Origin: Pseudomonas gregormendelii
GTDB lineage: Bacteria; Pseudomonadota; Gammaproteobacteria; Pseudomonadales; Pseudomonadaceae
Direction: 5' to 3'
Length of the DNA stretch: 46,320 bases
Assembly (NCBI RefSeq): GCF_017114825.1
Contig: NZ_JADEVO010000041.1
Span: forward strand, 1-46,320
Every line of letters begins with the position of its first letter. Within the stretch, counting starts at the first letter, position 1. This document shows, one piece after another, positions 8,607 to 16,639 of this stretch. The notes under the pieces were generated by a model. The model was not told where the DNA came from, ran no database searches, and saw only the letters and a list, made by a program, of their open reading frames with translations. Both the position numbers and the translations under genes were made by a program.

Positions 8607-9524
8607 TTAATAGACCTGAGGCACAATGAGCTCCGATGGCGTCGGGTTGCGGGAGTAGTCCTCCTGCCGCACGCGTTGAGGCAGTTCGATCACAGGTAGC
8701 TCCACTTCCTCATAGGGCATTTGCCCAAGCAGATGATGGATGCAGTTGAGTCGGGCTTTTTTCTTGTCGTCGGCTTGCACCACCCACCACGGTGCTTCGG
8801 CGATGTGGGTGCGTTCGAGCATGATTTCCTTGGCCTTGGTGTAGGCTTCCCAGCGCCGCCGGGACTCCAGATCCATGGGGCTGAGTTTCCACTGCTTGAG
8901 CGGGTCATGAATGCGGCTGAGAAAGCGCAAACTCTGTTCCTGGTCGGAAATGGAGAACCAGTATTTGATCAACTGAATGCCGGAGCGTGCGAGCATCCGC
9001 TCAAACTCTGGCACTGTGCGGAAAAACTCTTCGTACTGATCGTCATTGCAAAACCCCATGACCTTTTCGACCCCGGCGCGGTTGTACCAACTACGGTCGA
9101 ACAGCACAATTTCACCTGCTGCCGGCAAGTGCGAGACGTAACGCTGGAAGTACCATTGAGTACGTTCGCGGTCGTTGGGTGCAGGCAGGGCAGCGACGCG
9201 GCATACCCGAGGATTGAGTCGCTGGGTGATGCGCTTGATGACACCACCTTTGCCAGCAGCATCGCGTCCTTCGAACAGGATCACCACTTTGTGGCCGGTC
9301 TTGACCACCCAGCTTTGCAATTTCACCAGTTCGCCCTGCAAGCGGAACAGTTCGCTGAAGTAAATCCTGCGGGCGGCTTTTTCGCTGCTTTCGCCGACGT
9401 GCTCATCAAACAGCGCGTTCAGGTCATGGCCGTCTTCGGATAATTCCAGTTCCAGCTCTTCATCGCTGTGATCCAGCAATTCACGGTGGATGCGCTGCAT
9501 CAAGGCGTCTTCTACAGAGGACAT
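8607..9524 (-). CDS. ppk2: Polyphosphate kinase 2
   Basis: PPK2 transfers phosphate between polyphosphate and nucleoside phosphates, usually favouring nucleotide synthesis (GDP or ADP to GTP or ATP). From the ATG at 9524 the protein is 305 residues. It contains the Walker A-like EGRDAAGKGG (85-94), the Walker B region LFDRSWYNRAG (141-151) and a LID-like segment with paired arginines (ESRRRWEAY). These are hallmark motifs of single-domain PPK2 proteins. An upstream in-frame TTG at 9554 would add ten residues but is less likely. It is divergent from pstS, and the shared 185-bp gap contains a Pho box, so both may respond to phosphate limitation. Confidence 0.9.
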   Translation of the reverse strand: MSSVEDALMQRIHRELLDHSDEELELELSEDGHDLNALFDEHVGESSEKAARRIYFSELFRLQGELVKLQSWVVKTGHKVVILFEGRDAAGKGGVIKRITQRLNPRVCRVAALPAPNDRERTQWYFQRYVSHLPAAGEIVLFDRSWYNRAGVEKVMGFCNDDQYEEFFRTVPEFERMLARSGIQLIKYWFSISDQEQSLRFLSRIHDPLKQWKLSPMDLESRRRWEAYTKAKEIMLERTHIAEAPWWVVQADDKKKARLNCIHHLLGQMPYEEVELPVIELPQRVRQEDYSRNPTPSELIVPQVY

Positions 9525-9643
9525 GGGCGGAACTCGCGTGGTGGGGGATGGCAAAGTCTTAGTCGCATTTTGTTACTGACAAATGACACCAGAAGGCGTG
9601 ATTGCGACAGGAGAGGGGGACAAACGGGCGTTTTGCCACTGCA

Positions 9644-9661
9644 CTTTCATAAAACCGTAAC
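9644..9661 (+). promoter_or_regulatory. Pho box (PhoB-binding site) upstream of pstS
   Basis: CTTTCAT-AAAA-CCGTAAC matches the PhoB consensus CTGTCAT-N4-CTGTCAC in 11 of 14 half-site positions with correct 11-bp periodicity. It lies 49 bp before the pstS ATG, the usual place at the -35 region. Confidence 0.8.
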
Positions 9662-9709
9662 AAGTTTGTTGCAGAGTTGCCGAGCCCGAAATCACAAGGA
9701 TTTTCCTGA

Positions 9710-10738
9710 ATGAAACGTCTGATGAAGTCTGCTGCACTCGCCGTTGCGGTTTCTCTCAGTGCCACGTCGGTGTTTGCTGCCGAGAGCGTCCGCCTGACTG
9801 GTTCCGGTGCGAGTTTCCCTGCCCCGATCTACCTCACCTGGTTCAAGGATTTCAGCAAGAAAACCGAAGGCGTCACGGTTGACTACCAGTCCAAGGGGAG
9901 CGGTGCGGGTGTACAGGACTTCCTGAACAAGACCGTCGACTTCGCCGCCAGCGACTCGGCGATGAAAGGCGAAGACATCGCCAAGGTTGCCGAAGGCGTG
10001 CAATTGCTGCCGATGACGGCCGGTGAAATTGTTCTGGCGTTCAACCTGCCGGGCAATCCTAAAGAGCTCAAGCTGCCTCGCGATGTTTACTCCAACATCT
10101 TCCTGGGCAAGATCACCAAGTGGAACGATCCGAAGATCGCCGCCGCCAACCCGGGCCTGAAACTGCCTGACATGCCGATCACCGTAGTGGTGCGTGCAGA
10201 CTCCAGCGGTACCACGGCTGTATTCACCAAGCACTTGGCAGCGATCAACGCTGAGTTCCAGAAAGACTTGGGCGAAGGCAACACCGTCAACTGGCCTGCC
10301 AGCGACAAATTCATCAAATCGCCGAAAAACGATGGCGTGACCGCCACTGTTCGCCAAACCCCGGGCGCGATTGGCTACATTGAGTACGGCTTCGCCAAAC
10401 TGGCCAAGGTTGACTTTGCCCAACTGCAGAACAAGGCCGGCAAGTACGTGGTTCCAAACGCCGAAAGCGGCGCCGAAGCCCTGGCTGCGGTGAAAATGCC
10501 GGAAAGCCTGGTGGCCTGGTTGCCGGATCCGGATGGCGCGAATTCCTACCCGATCACTTCCTACACCTGGATGATCTTCCGCAAGGACAACGGCAACCCG
10601 GCTAAAGCCAAGGCCATGCGCGAGATGGTTGAGTACAGCCTGACTGAAGGTCAGAAGATCGCCGATTCGATGGGCTACATCCCATTGCCTCAGTCGGTTG
10701 TCGATCAAGTTCGCAAAGCTTCCGCCAACATCCAGTAA
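9710..10738 (+). CDS. pstS: Periplasmic phosphate-binding protein PstS
   Basis: This 342-residue precursor binds inorganic phosphate in the periplasm and delivers it to PstCA. The signal peptide ends at VFA (residue 23). The mature protein begins AESVRLTGSGASFPAPIY, the classic PstS start. Phosphate-binding segments GSGAG, AASDSAM and RADSSGTT are present. It is the first gene of pstSCAB, behind a Pho box, and is followed by a strong stem-loop that probably keeps its mRNA more abundant than that of the transporter genes. The E. coli-like length and sequence differ from the alkaline-phosphatase-like DING proteins also found in pseudomonads. Confidence 0.95.
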   Translation: MKRLMKSAALAVAVSLSATSVFAAESVRLTGSGASFPAPIYLTWFKDFSKKTEGVTVDYQSKGSGAGVQDFLNKTVDFAASDSAMKGEDIAKVAEGVQLLPMTAGEIVLAFNLPGNPKELKLPRDVYSNIFLGKITKWNDPKIAAANPGLKLPDMPITVVVRADSSGTTAVFTKHLAAINAEFQKDLGEGNTVNWPASDKFIKSPKNDGVTATVRQTPGAIGYIEYGFAKLAKVDFAQLQNKAGKYVVPNAESGAEALAAVKMPESLVAWLPDPDGANSYPITSYTWMIFRKDNGNPAKAKAMREMVEYSLTEGQKIADSMGYIPLPQSVVDQVRKASANIQ

Positions 10739-10750
10739 GGCTCGCCAGGT

Positions 10751-10786
10751 CGCTCTCGGCATGGGTTGTCAGCCATGCCGGGAGCG
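10751..10786 (+). terminator. Strong intergenic stem-loop after pstS (attenuator/mRNA stabiliser)
   Basis: CGCTCTCGGCATGG pairs with CCATGCCGGGAGCG around an 8-nt loop (14 pairs including one wobble). Only a C-rich tract and two T's follow, so it should act as a partial terminator or 3'-end stabiliser rather than a full stop. Confidence 0.65.
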
Positions 10787-10812
10787 TTCCCCCCTTGTTC
10801 CGGAATTAGCCA

Positions 10813-11778
10813 ATGAACACACCTTTTGTCGTACCGGTTAACCCGGGTTCCGCCTGTCAGCCGCCCTCTACGAAGGATTTCCTGGTTGATCGCACCTTCC
10901 GTGCGCTTGCGCGAATAGGGGTGGTTCTGATTCTGGCGTTGGTCTTCGCCTTGGTGTTCGAGGTGGGACGCAAGGCCCTTCCAGGCATGGAGAAGCACGG
11001 TTTTGACGTCATCTTCGGCAGCGTCTGGGACGTTAACCAAGGCAAGTACGGCATTCTGCCGGCCATTTGGGGCACGCTCTACAGCGCCCTGATCGCGTTG
11101 CTGATCGCAGGCGTTTTCGGCGTCAGCATGGCGATTTTCCTCACCCAGGATTTCCTGCCGGCGAAATTGGCGGCCGTGTTTCGCACTATCGTCGAGTTAC
11201 TCGCGGCCATCCCCAGCGTCGTTTATGGCTTGTGGGGGATTTACGTGGTGATACCGGCGATCCGCCCTCTCACGGCGTGGTTGAACAGCGAACTGGGTTG
11301 GATTCCTTTTTTCGGCACGTCCTTGAGTGGGCCGGGGCTGCTGCCTGCGGCGTTGGTACTGGCCATCATGATTCTGCCGACCATCGCTGCCGTTTCGCAG
11401 GACGCCCTCACCGGCGTACCGATGAAAACCAAACAGGCCGCCTACGGCATGGGGACCACCCATTGGGAAGCAATTCTTAAAGTGATGGTGCCCTCCGCGG
11501 CGACCGGTATTTTCGGCTCCCTGGTCCTCGGCCTGGGTCGTGCGCTGGGTGAAACCATGGCGCTGGCCATGCTGGTGGGCAACGCGAACAATATTTCGCT
11601 TTCTCTGTTTGCTCCAGCTAATACCCTGGCAGCCTTGTTGGCGCTGAACTTCCCCGAAGCCGGGCCCAACGAGATTGAGGTGTTGATGTATGCAGCTCTG
11701 GTGCTGATGTTCATCACGCTGCTGGTGAACGTCCTCGGTTCCATGATCATGCTCTACGCCCAGCGGGGTAACAAATGA
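10813..11778 (+). CDS. pstC: Phosphate ABC transporter permease PstC
   Basis: This 321-residue inner-membrane protein has about six hydrophobic segments. It carries a binding-protein-dependent permease (EAA-like) signature near AAYGMGTTHWEAILKVMVPSA, which contacts PstB. The length matches the compact E. coli-type PstC. The principal Pst system I recall in pseudomonads has a much longer PstC (over 600 residues), so this operon is probably the second, compact system. It overlaps pstA by 4 bp (ATGA). Confidence 0.93.
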   Translation: MNTPFVVPVNPGSACQPPSTKDFLVDRTFRALARIGVVLILALVFALVFEVGRKALPGMEKHGFDVIFGSVWDVNQGKYGILPAIWGTLYSALIALLIAGVFGVSMAIFLTQDFLPAKLAAVFRTIVELLAAIPSVVYGLWGIYVVIPAIRPLTAWLNSELGWIPFFGTSLSGPGLLPAALVLAIMILPTIAAVSQDALTGVPMKTKQAAYGMGTTHWEAILKVMVPSAATGIFGSLVLGLGRALGETMALAMLVGNANNISLSLFAPANTLAALLALNFPEAGPNEIEVLMYAALVLMFITLLVNVLGSMIMLYAQRGNK

Positions 11779-12671
11779 TGACTGACCTCACGTCCGCTAT
11801 AACCGCAGTCCCCAGCCTGCAGCGCAAGTTCGAAGGCCGCGCCCTGCGCAGCCTGGTGTTGACCACGCTGGTTTGGACCGGTGCGTTGCTGGCCAGCGTC
11901 CCGCTGATTTCCGTGCTCTATATGCTGATCATGCGGGGCGGGGCACGCCTGAGCCTGGAAGTCTTCACCGAATTGCCGCCCACCGGTTTCGAGACGGGCG
12001 GTGGCTTCGGTAACGCGATGGCAGGCACCTTCGTGATGGTCGGTATCGCGGCCGCCATCGCGGTTCCGGTCGGCATCATGGCCGCCATTTTCCTGGCTGA
12101 ACTCGGGCCCGACAGCAAGCTGGCAAATGCCGCGCGCTTTGCCGCCAAGATGCTCACGGGGCTGCCTTCCATCCTGGCCGGGGTGTTTGCCTACGCCCTG
12201 GTGGTGATGACCACCGGTACCTACTCGGCGCCGGCAGGTGGCGTGGCACTGGCGGTACTGATGCTGCCCATTGTCGTGCTGACGGCTGAAGAGTCGATGA
12301 GGATGGTGCCCAAGATCATGAAGGATGCCGCCTACGGCATGGGCTGCACCCGCTCGCAAGTGATCTGGAAAATAATCTTGCCGACCGGCATGCCGGCAAT
12401 CCTCACAGGCGTGATGCTGGCCGTGGCACGCGCTGCGGGCGAAACCGCGCCGTTGTTGTTTACCGCGCTGTTCAGCAACTACTGGATCTACCACGACGGC
12501 AGCCTGGCGGTGATGAATCCGACGGCATCGCTTGCCGTGCTGATTTACAACTTCTCCGGCATGCCCTTCGACAACCAGTTGGAGCTCGCATGGGCAGCCT
12601 CGCTGGTGCTGGTGATGATCGTGCTGGTCGTGAATATTTTCAGCCGCATTTTCGGCAAGCCCAAGTACTGA
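11775..12671 (+). CDS. pstA: Phosphate ABC transporter permease PstA
   Basis: The 298-residue second channel subunit has about six membrane segments and the EAA-like loop AAYGMGCTRSQVIWKIILPTG. It starts at the ATG overlapping the pstC stop by 4 bp, indicating translational coupling. As with PstC, the short form suggests the compact second Pst system rather than the long-permease one. PstC and PstA form the inner-membrane phosphate channel. Confidence 0.93.
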   Translation: MMTDLTSAITAVPSLQRKFEGRALRSLVLTTLVWTGALLASVPLISVLYMLIMRGGARLSLEVFTELPPTGFETGGGFGNAMAGTFVMVGIAAAIAVPVGIMAAIFLAELGPDSKLANAARFAAKMLTGLPSILAGVFAYALVVMTTGTYSAPAGGVALAVLMLPIVVLTAEESMRMVPKIMKDAAYGMGCTRSQVIWKIILPTGMPAILTGVMLAVARAAGETAPLLFTALFSNYWIYHDGSLAVMNPTASLAVLIYNFSGMPFDNQLELAWAASLVLVMIVLVVNIFSRIFGKPKY

Positions 12672-12690
12672 GAACGGGAGCATCTGAATT

Positions 12691-13509
12691 TTGAACGTAT
12701 CAACTGCGCAAATAGCCGCTCCGTTTGTTACCCAGACACCGGTGGTCATGGACTGCAAGCTCGACAAGATTTTCTACGGCAATTTCATGGCGGTACGTGA
12801 CAGCCATGTGCCAATTGAGAAAAACAAGATCACCGGCTTCATCGGTCCTTCCGGCTGCGGTAAAAGCACCGTGCTGCGTAGCCTCAACCGGATGAACGAC
12901 CTGGTGAAAGGGTTCCGCTTTGAGGGCCATGTGCATTTTCTCGGGCAGGACGTTTATGGCAAGGGTGTTGATCCAGTGGTCGTGCGCCGCTATATCGGCA
13001 TGGTGTTTCAGCAGCCGAATCCGTTCTCCATGAGCATCTTCGACAACGTTGCCTTCGGCCTGCGCCTGAATCGCTATAAAGGTGACCTGGGCGACCGTGT
13101 CAAGCATGCGCTGCAGGGCGCCGCGTTGTGGGATGAGGTCAAGGACAAGCTCAAGGTCAGCGGCCTGTCACTCTCTGGCGGTCAGCAGCAACGGCTGTGC
13201 ATCGCCCGCGCCATTGCCACCGAGCCGGAAGTGCTGTTGCTGGATGAGCCCTGTTCAGCGCTTGATCCGATCGCCACTCGCCGTGTTGAAGAGTTGATGG
13301 TCGAGTTGAAGAAGGACTACACCATCGCCCTGGTGACCCACAACATGCAGCAGGCCATACGCGTGGCTGATACGACTGCCTTTTTCTCGGTGGATATTTC
13401 CCAGGGAACGCGCACCGGCTACCTGGTTGAAATGGGCCCGACCGCCCAGATTTTCGGCAGCCCGCGCGAACAAATGACCGAGGATTACATCAGCGGCAAA
13501 TTCAGCTAG
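12691..13509 (+). CDS. pstB: Phosphate ABC transporter ATPase PstB
   Basis: This 272-residue ATPase powers phosphate import. It has Walker A GPSGCGKST (52-60), the signature LSGGQQQR (161-168), Walker B VLLLDEP (181-187) and the switch His in LVTHNM. The frame begins with TTG at 12691, with GGGAG about 10 bp upstream. An internal ATG (12748) would give about 253 residues, which also fits PstB lengths, so the start is uncertain. In E. coli-type operons phoU follows pstB; here phoU is absent and a Fic-like gene follows about 107 bp later. Confidence 0.93.
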   Translation: MNVSTAQIAAPFVTQTPVVMDCKLDKIFYGNFMAVRDSHVPIEKNKITGFIGPSGCGKSTVLRSLNRMNDLVKGFRFEGHVHFLGQDVYGKGVDPVVVRRYIGMVFQQPNPFSMSIFDNVAFGLRLNRYKGDLGDRVKHALQGAALWDEVKDKLKVSGLSLSGGQQQRLCIARAIATEPEVLLLDEPCSALDPIATRRVEELMVELKKDYTIALVTHNMQQAIRVADTTAFFSVDISQGTRTGYLVEMGPTAQIFGSPREQMTEDYISGKFS

Positions 13510-13616
13510 GCAGCACACATCCGCTCAAGGCCGCATGCCTCTCCAGCGCCGAGAAAGCGCTTTTGGCTGGTATCCGGTCGTTTTAGTTTCTTACCTACCG
13601 TTTCGCAGGATCGCCA

Positions 13617-14315
13617 ATGTCTGCAATGCGTCGTCTTGATTTACCCGCGATTGAACGCGCATTACGTAAGGTGCAGGGCCGTTTTTCCGAGCTCAGCCGG
13701 CACTTTACCGAGCCGCGTGATCCCTTGACCGACGAGGTGTTGCAGAATGTGCTCGAAGGCTATGCGCTGATCGATGACTATGTCGCACATGGCGTGGACC
13801 TGTTCGACCTGCAGCAACTGAACCTGATGCTGGAGATCAATGCCACCGTTTTGTGCGGCCGAAACCCGGCGCGCCGGCATGAATACGCTCAGCACCTTGC
13901 GGCGACCGAGGAACACTTCTTCAACAATGTTGAGGGGGGGATAAAGGATTTGTACAACTGGTATTGCGCCTATCGCAGTGAGTCCGTGTGGAAGCGCGCG
14001 GCCGGTGTGTATGTCCGAATCCTCAGCAAGCCGCAATTGTTCATTGAAGGTAACAACCGCAGCGGGTCGCTTATCGTCAGCTATTTGCTCATGCGTGCAG
14101 GTTTGCCGCCGTTCGTGCTGACGCTGGAAAACGCCGAGGGCTACTTCAACCCGTCATCGGTCATACGCAACTCTGCCAAGCATGGAGTCAAGGCGTTGTA
14201 CGAATTGCCCAAGATCAAGAAAAAATATGCAGCCTTCCTGGAAGAACAGGCGCCTGATCCAATGAAATTTTTTCTTAAAGACAAGCCCTTGCCCCTCTAC
14301 CAGGAGGGTCACTGA
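13617..14315 (+). CDS. Fic-like protein with degenerate catalytic motif
   Basis: The 232-residue protein is all-helical in appearance. Its core, QLFIEGNNRSGS (about residues 141-152) followed by a hydrophobic helix SLIVSYLLMRAGLPPF, aligns with the Fic motif HPFxEGNGRxxR and the helix after it. The catalytic histidine is replaced by Gln, the second Gly by Asn and the last Arg by Ser. The anion-loop part (E-G-N-x-R) is retained, so nucleotide binding may persist while classic AMP transfer looks unlikely. It follows pstB and its stop overlaps the start of the HAD-like gene by one base (TGATG) with an AGGAGGG site upstream, so the two are co-translated. The role is unknown; context suggests phosphate physiology. 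Confidence 0.55.
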   Translation: MSAMRRLDLPAIERALRKVQGRFSELSRHFTEPRDPLTDEVLQNVLEGYALIDDYVAHGVDLFDLQQLNLMLEINATVLCGRNPARRHEYAQHLAATEEHFFNNVEGGIKDLYNWYCAYRSESVWKRAAGVYVRILSKPQLFIEGNNRSGSLIVSYLLMRAGLPPFVLTLENAEGYFNPSSVIRNSAKHGVKALYELPKIKKKYAAFLEEQAPDPMKFFLKDKPLPLYQEGH

Positions 14316-14953
14316 TGAGCTGGAATCCAATGCTCGCTACTAAATGCCGAGCTTCCGGCAGCCGGGTATGGCAAGCCATCCGGTGTGCCATCCCGTTGCA
14401 GTTATTCAGGCGTCAGCGCATACGAATTTCGTTCGATATCGATGACACCCTGGCCTGCCAACTTCACCATTGCGCGGTCGAGGCCAGCCGGCTGCCTGGC
14501 TGTGTTCATCGTTGGCTGGGTGAACCGTTGCGTATCGGAACACGCTCCCTGACCCAGGAATTACGTCGCCAGGGCTGCAGTATCTGGGTCTACACCTCGT
14601 CCGGTCGTACTCCGTCCTACATCAGGCGTTGGCTATTGCTGTACGGCATCCGCGTCGACGGCGTGGTCAACAGTGTGCTGCATAGTCGCGCTCTGACAGC
14701 GCATGGCCTGTCCAATGCCCCCTCGAAATTTCCGCCGGCTTTCGATATCGACTTGCATGTCGATGATTCCGAGGGCGTGCGGATTGAAGGGCATGACCAC
14801 GGTTTTCGCGTTGTTGTCGTGCATCCGCAGGATGAGAGCTGGGCGCAGAAAGTCCTGGATGCTGTCGCTGTAGTCCAGGCGCAGCTCGCTAGGCAGCAAC
14901 CGCTCAGGCATAAGGAACCAGCGCAACAACCCTCGCAAGTTTATTCCTCCTGA
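14315..14953 (+). CDS. HAD-superfamily phosphatase-like protein
   Basis: The 212-residue product has HAD motif I FDIDDTL (about residues 40-46), motif II YTSSGR (about 91-96) and motif IV DLHVDDSEG (about 146-154). A basic lysine/arginine region lies between. These place it in the haloacid dehalogenase superfamily, most of which are phosphatases using the first Asp as nucleophile. Cap structure appears small. It is translationally coupled to the Fic-like gene and probably belongs to the pst transcript. The substrate is unknown; a phosphate-releasing role or reversal of a nucleotidyl modification are both conjecture. Confidence 0.7.
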   Translation: MSWNPMLATKCRASGSRVWQAIRCAIPLQLFRRQRIRISFDIDDTLACQLHHCAVEASRLPGCVHRWLGEPLRIGTRSLTQELRRQGCSIWVYTSSGRTPSYIRRWLLLYGIRVDGVVNSVLHSRALTAHGLSNAPSKFPPAFDIDLHVDDSEGVRIEGHDHGFRVVVVHPQDESWAQKVLDAVAVVQAQLARQQPLRHKEPAQQPSQVYSS

Positions 14954-15313
14954 CGTCGAAACGTCTGAGTTATCTGGATCATTCACAGCAGCATCTTGGG
15001 TGGGGCAGTAGGGCGTGTGTCAACACTCCTGCCATAGACCTTGCCGTCCAATAGATCGTAAAGGTGGGATGGCTGGACGCTTACAACCAAGCAAAAGAGG
15101 CTGTCCATTCACGGGCCTGCTTGGCCATTGAGCTGTGATTAGCCGCGGAACGAGGATAAACACCCGTTATCTAGACATTCACTCACGATAGTTCGGTCCA
15201 TGAGGCGTGAAATTGGAATATGGGGCTGGGACGAGTACTCGTTTACCCCATTCAGTTTGCAATAATCCTTCCAGTCCATTTCTACCATTTCTGCAACTTC
15301 TCGATGGAATTAG
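14954..15313. other. Intergenic region, nothing recognised
   Basis: These 360 bases separate the convergent HAD-like gene and carboxypeptidase gene. Small peptide-like frames exist (for example a WLDAYNQAKEAVHSRA stretch near 15070) but none has a start, ribosome-binding site and length that I would defend. Confidence 0.4.
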
Positions 15314-16522
15314 TCAGGCAATCTCAGTCTCATCGAACCAGTCGCGGATCGTTTTGGTAAAAAATAGATGCATTGTGTCCCACCAACGTTTCCACCAGTT
15401 GCCTGGCTCCCCGTTTTCAAGTGCTATCAATGGTTGGCTTCCGAGCTTTTGCCCAGCATCGTACAGTTCCAGTCTTCCAACGACGGCCCCAATAGCGATA
15501 GGCGCTTCGAGCGGTCCATCAATTTCCATGCGTGTCTCTAATTCTCGATTTTTATTCTTGGGTAAGGTGAGGGTCATATCGTCCAGCAACCCCACGGCGA
15601 TCGATCGTTCTTTACCTTTCCAGAGCGCAGACCACATGAGTATTTTCCCGGCTCTTTTGTAGGTTTGGGTATCGTAGAAACGAAAGCCGTAACCCATGAG
15701 TTTTTCCGTTTCTGCAGTGCGTTTATGTGTGCTGCTTGCGCCAAGGATCACACTGATCAAACGCCGCCCGCTCCGATGAGAGGAAGCGACCAGGCAATAA
15801 CCTGCTGCGTCGGTATGGCCGGTTTTCAATCCGTCGAAGCTTGCGTCACGCCATAACAGAAGGTTGCGATTGGCTTGCCGTATTCCATTCCAGGTGAAGT
15901 GTTTCTTGGCGTACAGCCCGTAGGAGTAAGCACCTTCACTGATGATCGCCCGAGCCAATGTGGCCATGTCTCGGGCCGATGAATAATGCTCGCGCTCAGG
16001 CAGCCCAGTGGAGTTCATGAAGTGCGTATTGCTCATTCCCAGTGCATTGGCAGTCGTATTCATCATTCGGACGAAGACGCCTTCGCTTCCGGCCACATGT
16101 TCGGCGAGAGCAACGCTTGCGTCGTTACCAGAGTCGATGATCACACCGCTGAGTAAGTCGTGAACCGAAACAGAACTGCCGGGGTCGAGAAACATCCGTG
16201 AGCCGCCGGTACGCCAGGCATTTTCGCTGACCGTGACCATGGCATCCGCTTTTATACGCCCGGCCTTGATCTCACGTGTGGTGACAAACGCCGTCATCAT
16301 TTTCGTCAGGCTGGCTGGCGGTAGACGCTTATCGCTGTTGTGGCTGGTGATAACGGTACCCGTTGCAGCGTCGATGAGTATCCAGGCTTTGGCGCCGAGC
16401 TTCGGCGCAGCAGGGATCATAGCCCCTCGTGTGGGATTGTCAGCCAGAGCAGGGCTCGCCCAGGCAAAAGGCGTTGTTACGCAGAGAACGGTTAACAGGA
16501 GCCGGAACAACAGGTATTTCAC
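15314..16522 (-). CDS. dacC: D-alanyl-D-alanine carboxypeptidase (PBP5/6 family)
   Basis: This periplasmic, membrane-anchored enzyme trims the terminal D-Ala from peptidoglycan pentapeptides. The protein of about 402 residues has a signal peptide ending near ASPALA. It carries the three penicillin-binding motifs SLTK, SGN (in IDSGNDAS) and KTG (in GLKTGHTDAAGYC), and a C-terminal β-domain plus amphipathic helix (KRWWDTMHLFFTKTIRDWF) typical of PBP5/6 anchors. The GTG at 16522 is the preferred start; a TTG two codons upstream (16528) is possible. It lies downstream of, and on the same strand as, a two-component system and behind a CTTAAT-N4-CTTAAT repeat. The paralogue letter (dacA or dacC) is a guess. 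Confidence 0.88.
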   Translation of the reverse strand: MKYLLFRLLLTVLCVTTPFAWASPALADNPTRGAMIPAAPKLGAKAWILIDAATGTVITSHNSDKRLPPASLTKMMTAFVTTREIKAGRIKADAMVTVSENAWRTGGSRMFLDPGSSVSVHDLLSGVIIDSGNDASVALAEHVAGSEGVFVRMMNTTANALGMSNTHFMNSTGLPEREHYSSARDMATLARAIISEGAYSYGLYAKKHFTWNGIRQANRNLLLWRDASFDGLKTGHTDAAGYCLVASSHRSGRRLISVILGASSTHKRTAETEKLMGYGFRFYDTQTYKRAGKILMWSALWKGKERSIAVGLLDDMTLTLPKNKNRELETRMEIDGPLEAPIAIGAVVGRLELYDAGQKLGSQPLIALENGEPGNWWKRWWDTMHLFFTKTIRDWFDETEIA

Positions 16523-16587
16523 AAGCAAAAGGCCTTGGGTCAGCAGAAGTTGCTGACAAGCTAGCCCTCAGGGCCGGGGGGGCTCAA

Positions 16588-16603
16588 ATTAAGCTGGATT
16601 AAG
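16588..16603 (-). promoter_or_regulatory. Direct-repeat OmpR-family operator upstream of dacC
   Basis: On the minus strand CTTAAT-CCAG-CTTAAT is a perfect hexamer direct repeat with 10-bp periodicity, the format of PmrA-type boxes. It lies about 66 bp before the carboxypeptidase start. A near-identical box (CTTAAC-CCAC-CTTAAC) occurs at 18788-18803. Confidence 0.6.
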
Positions 16604-16639
16604 TTAAATTTAATGTTCGGCCACCGATGATTACGTAGA

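Noticed and set aside
13945..13960. Other TGTACA hexamers (for example in the Fic-like gene, pstS and oprB) as LitR sites
   Set aside because: They are single copies inside coding regions without a partner at 12-bp spacing.
15060..15140. Possible C-terminal gene fragment on the plus strand
   Set aside because: About 20 protein-like codons ending in a stop, but no family recognised and no upstream continuation.
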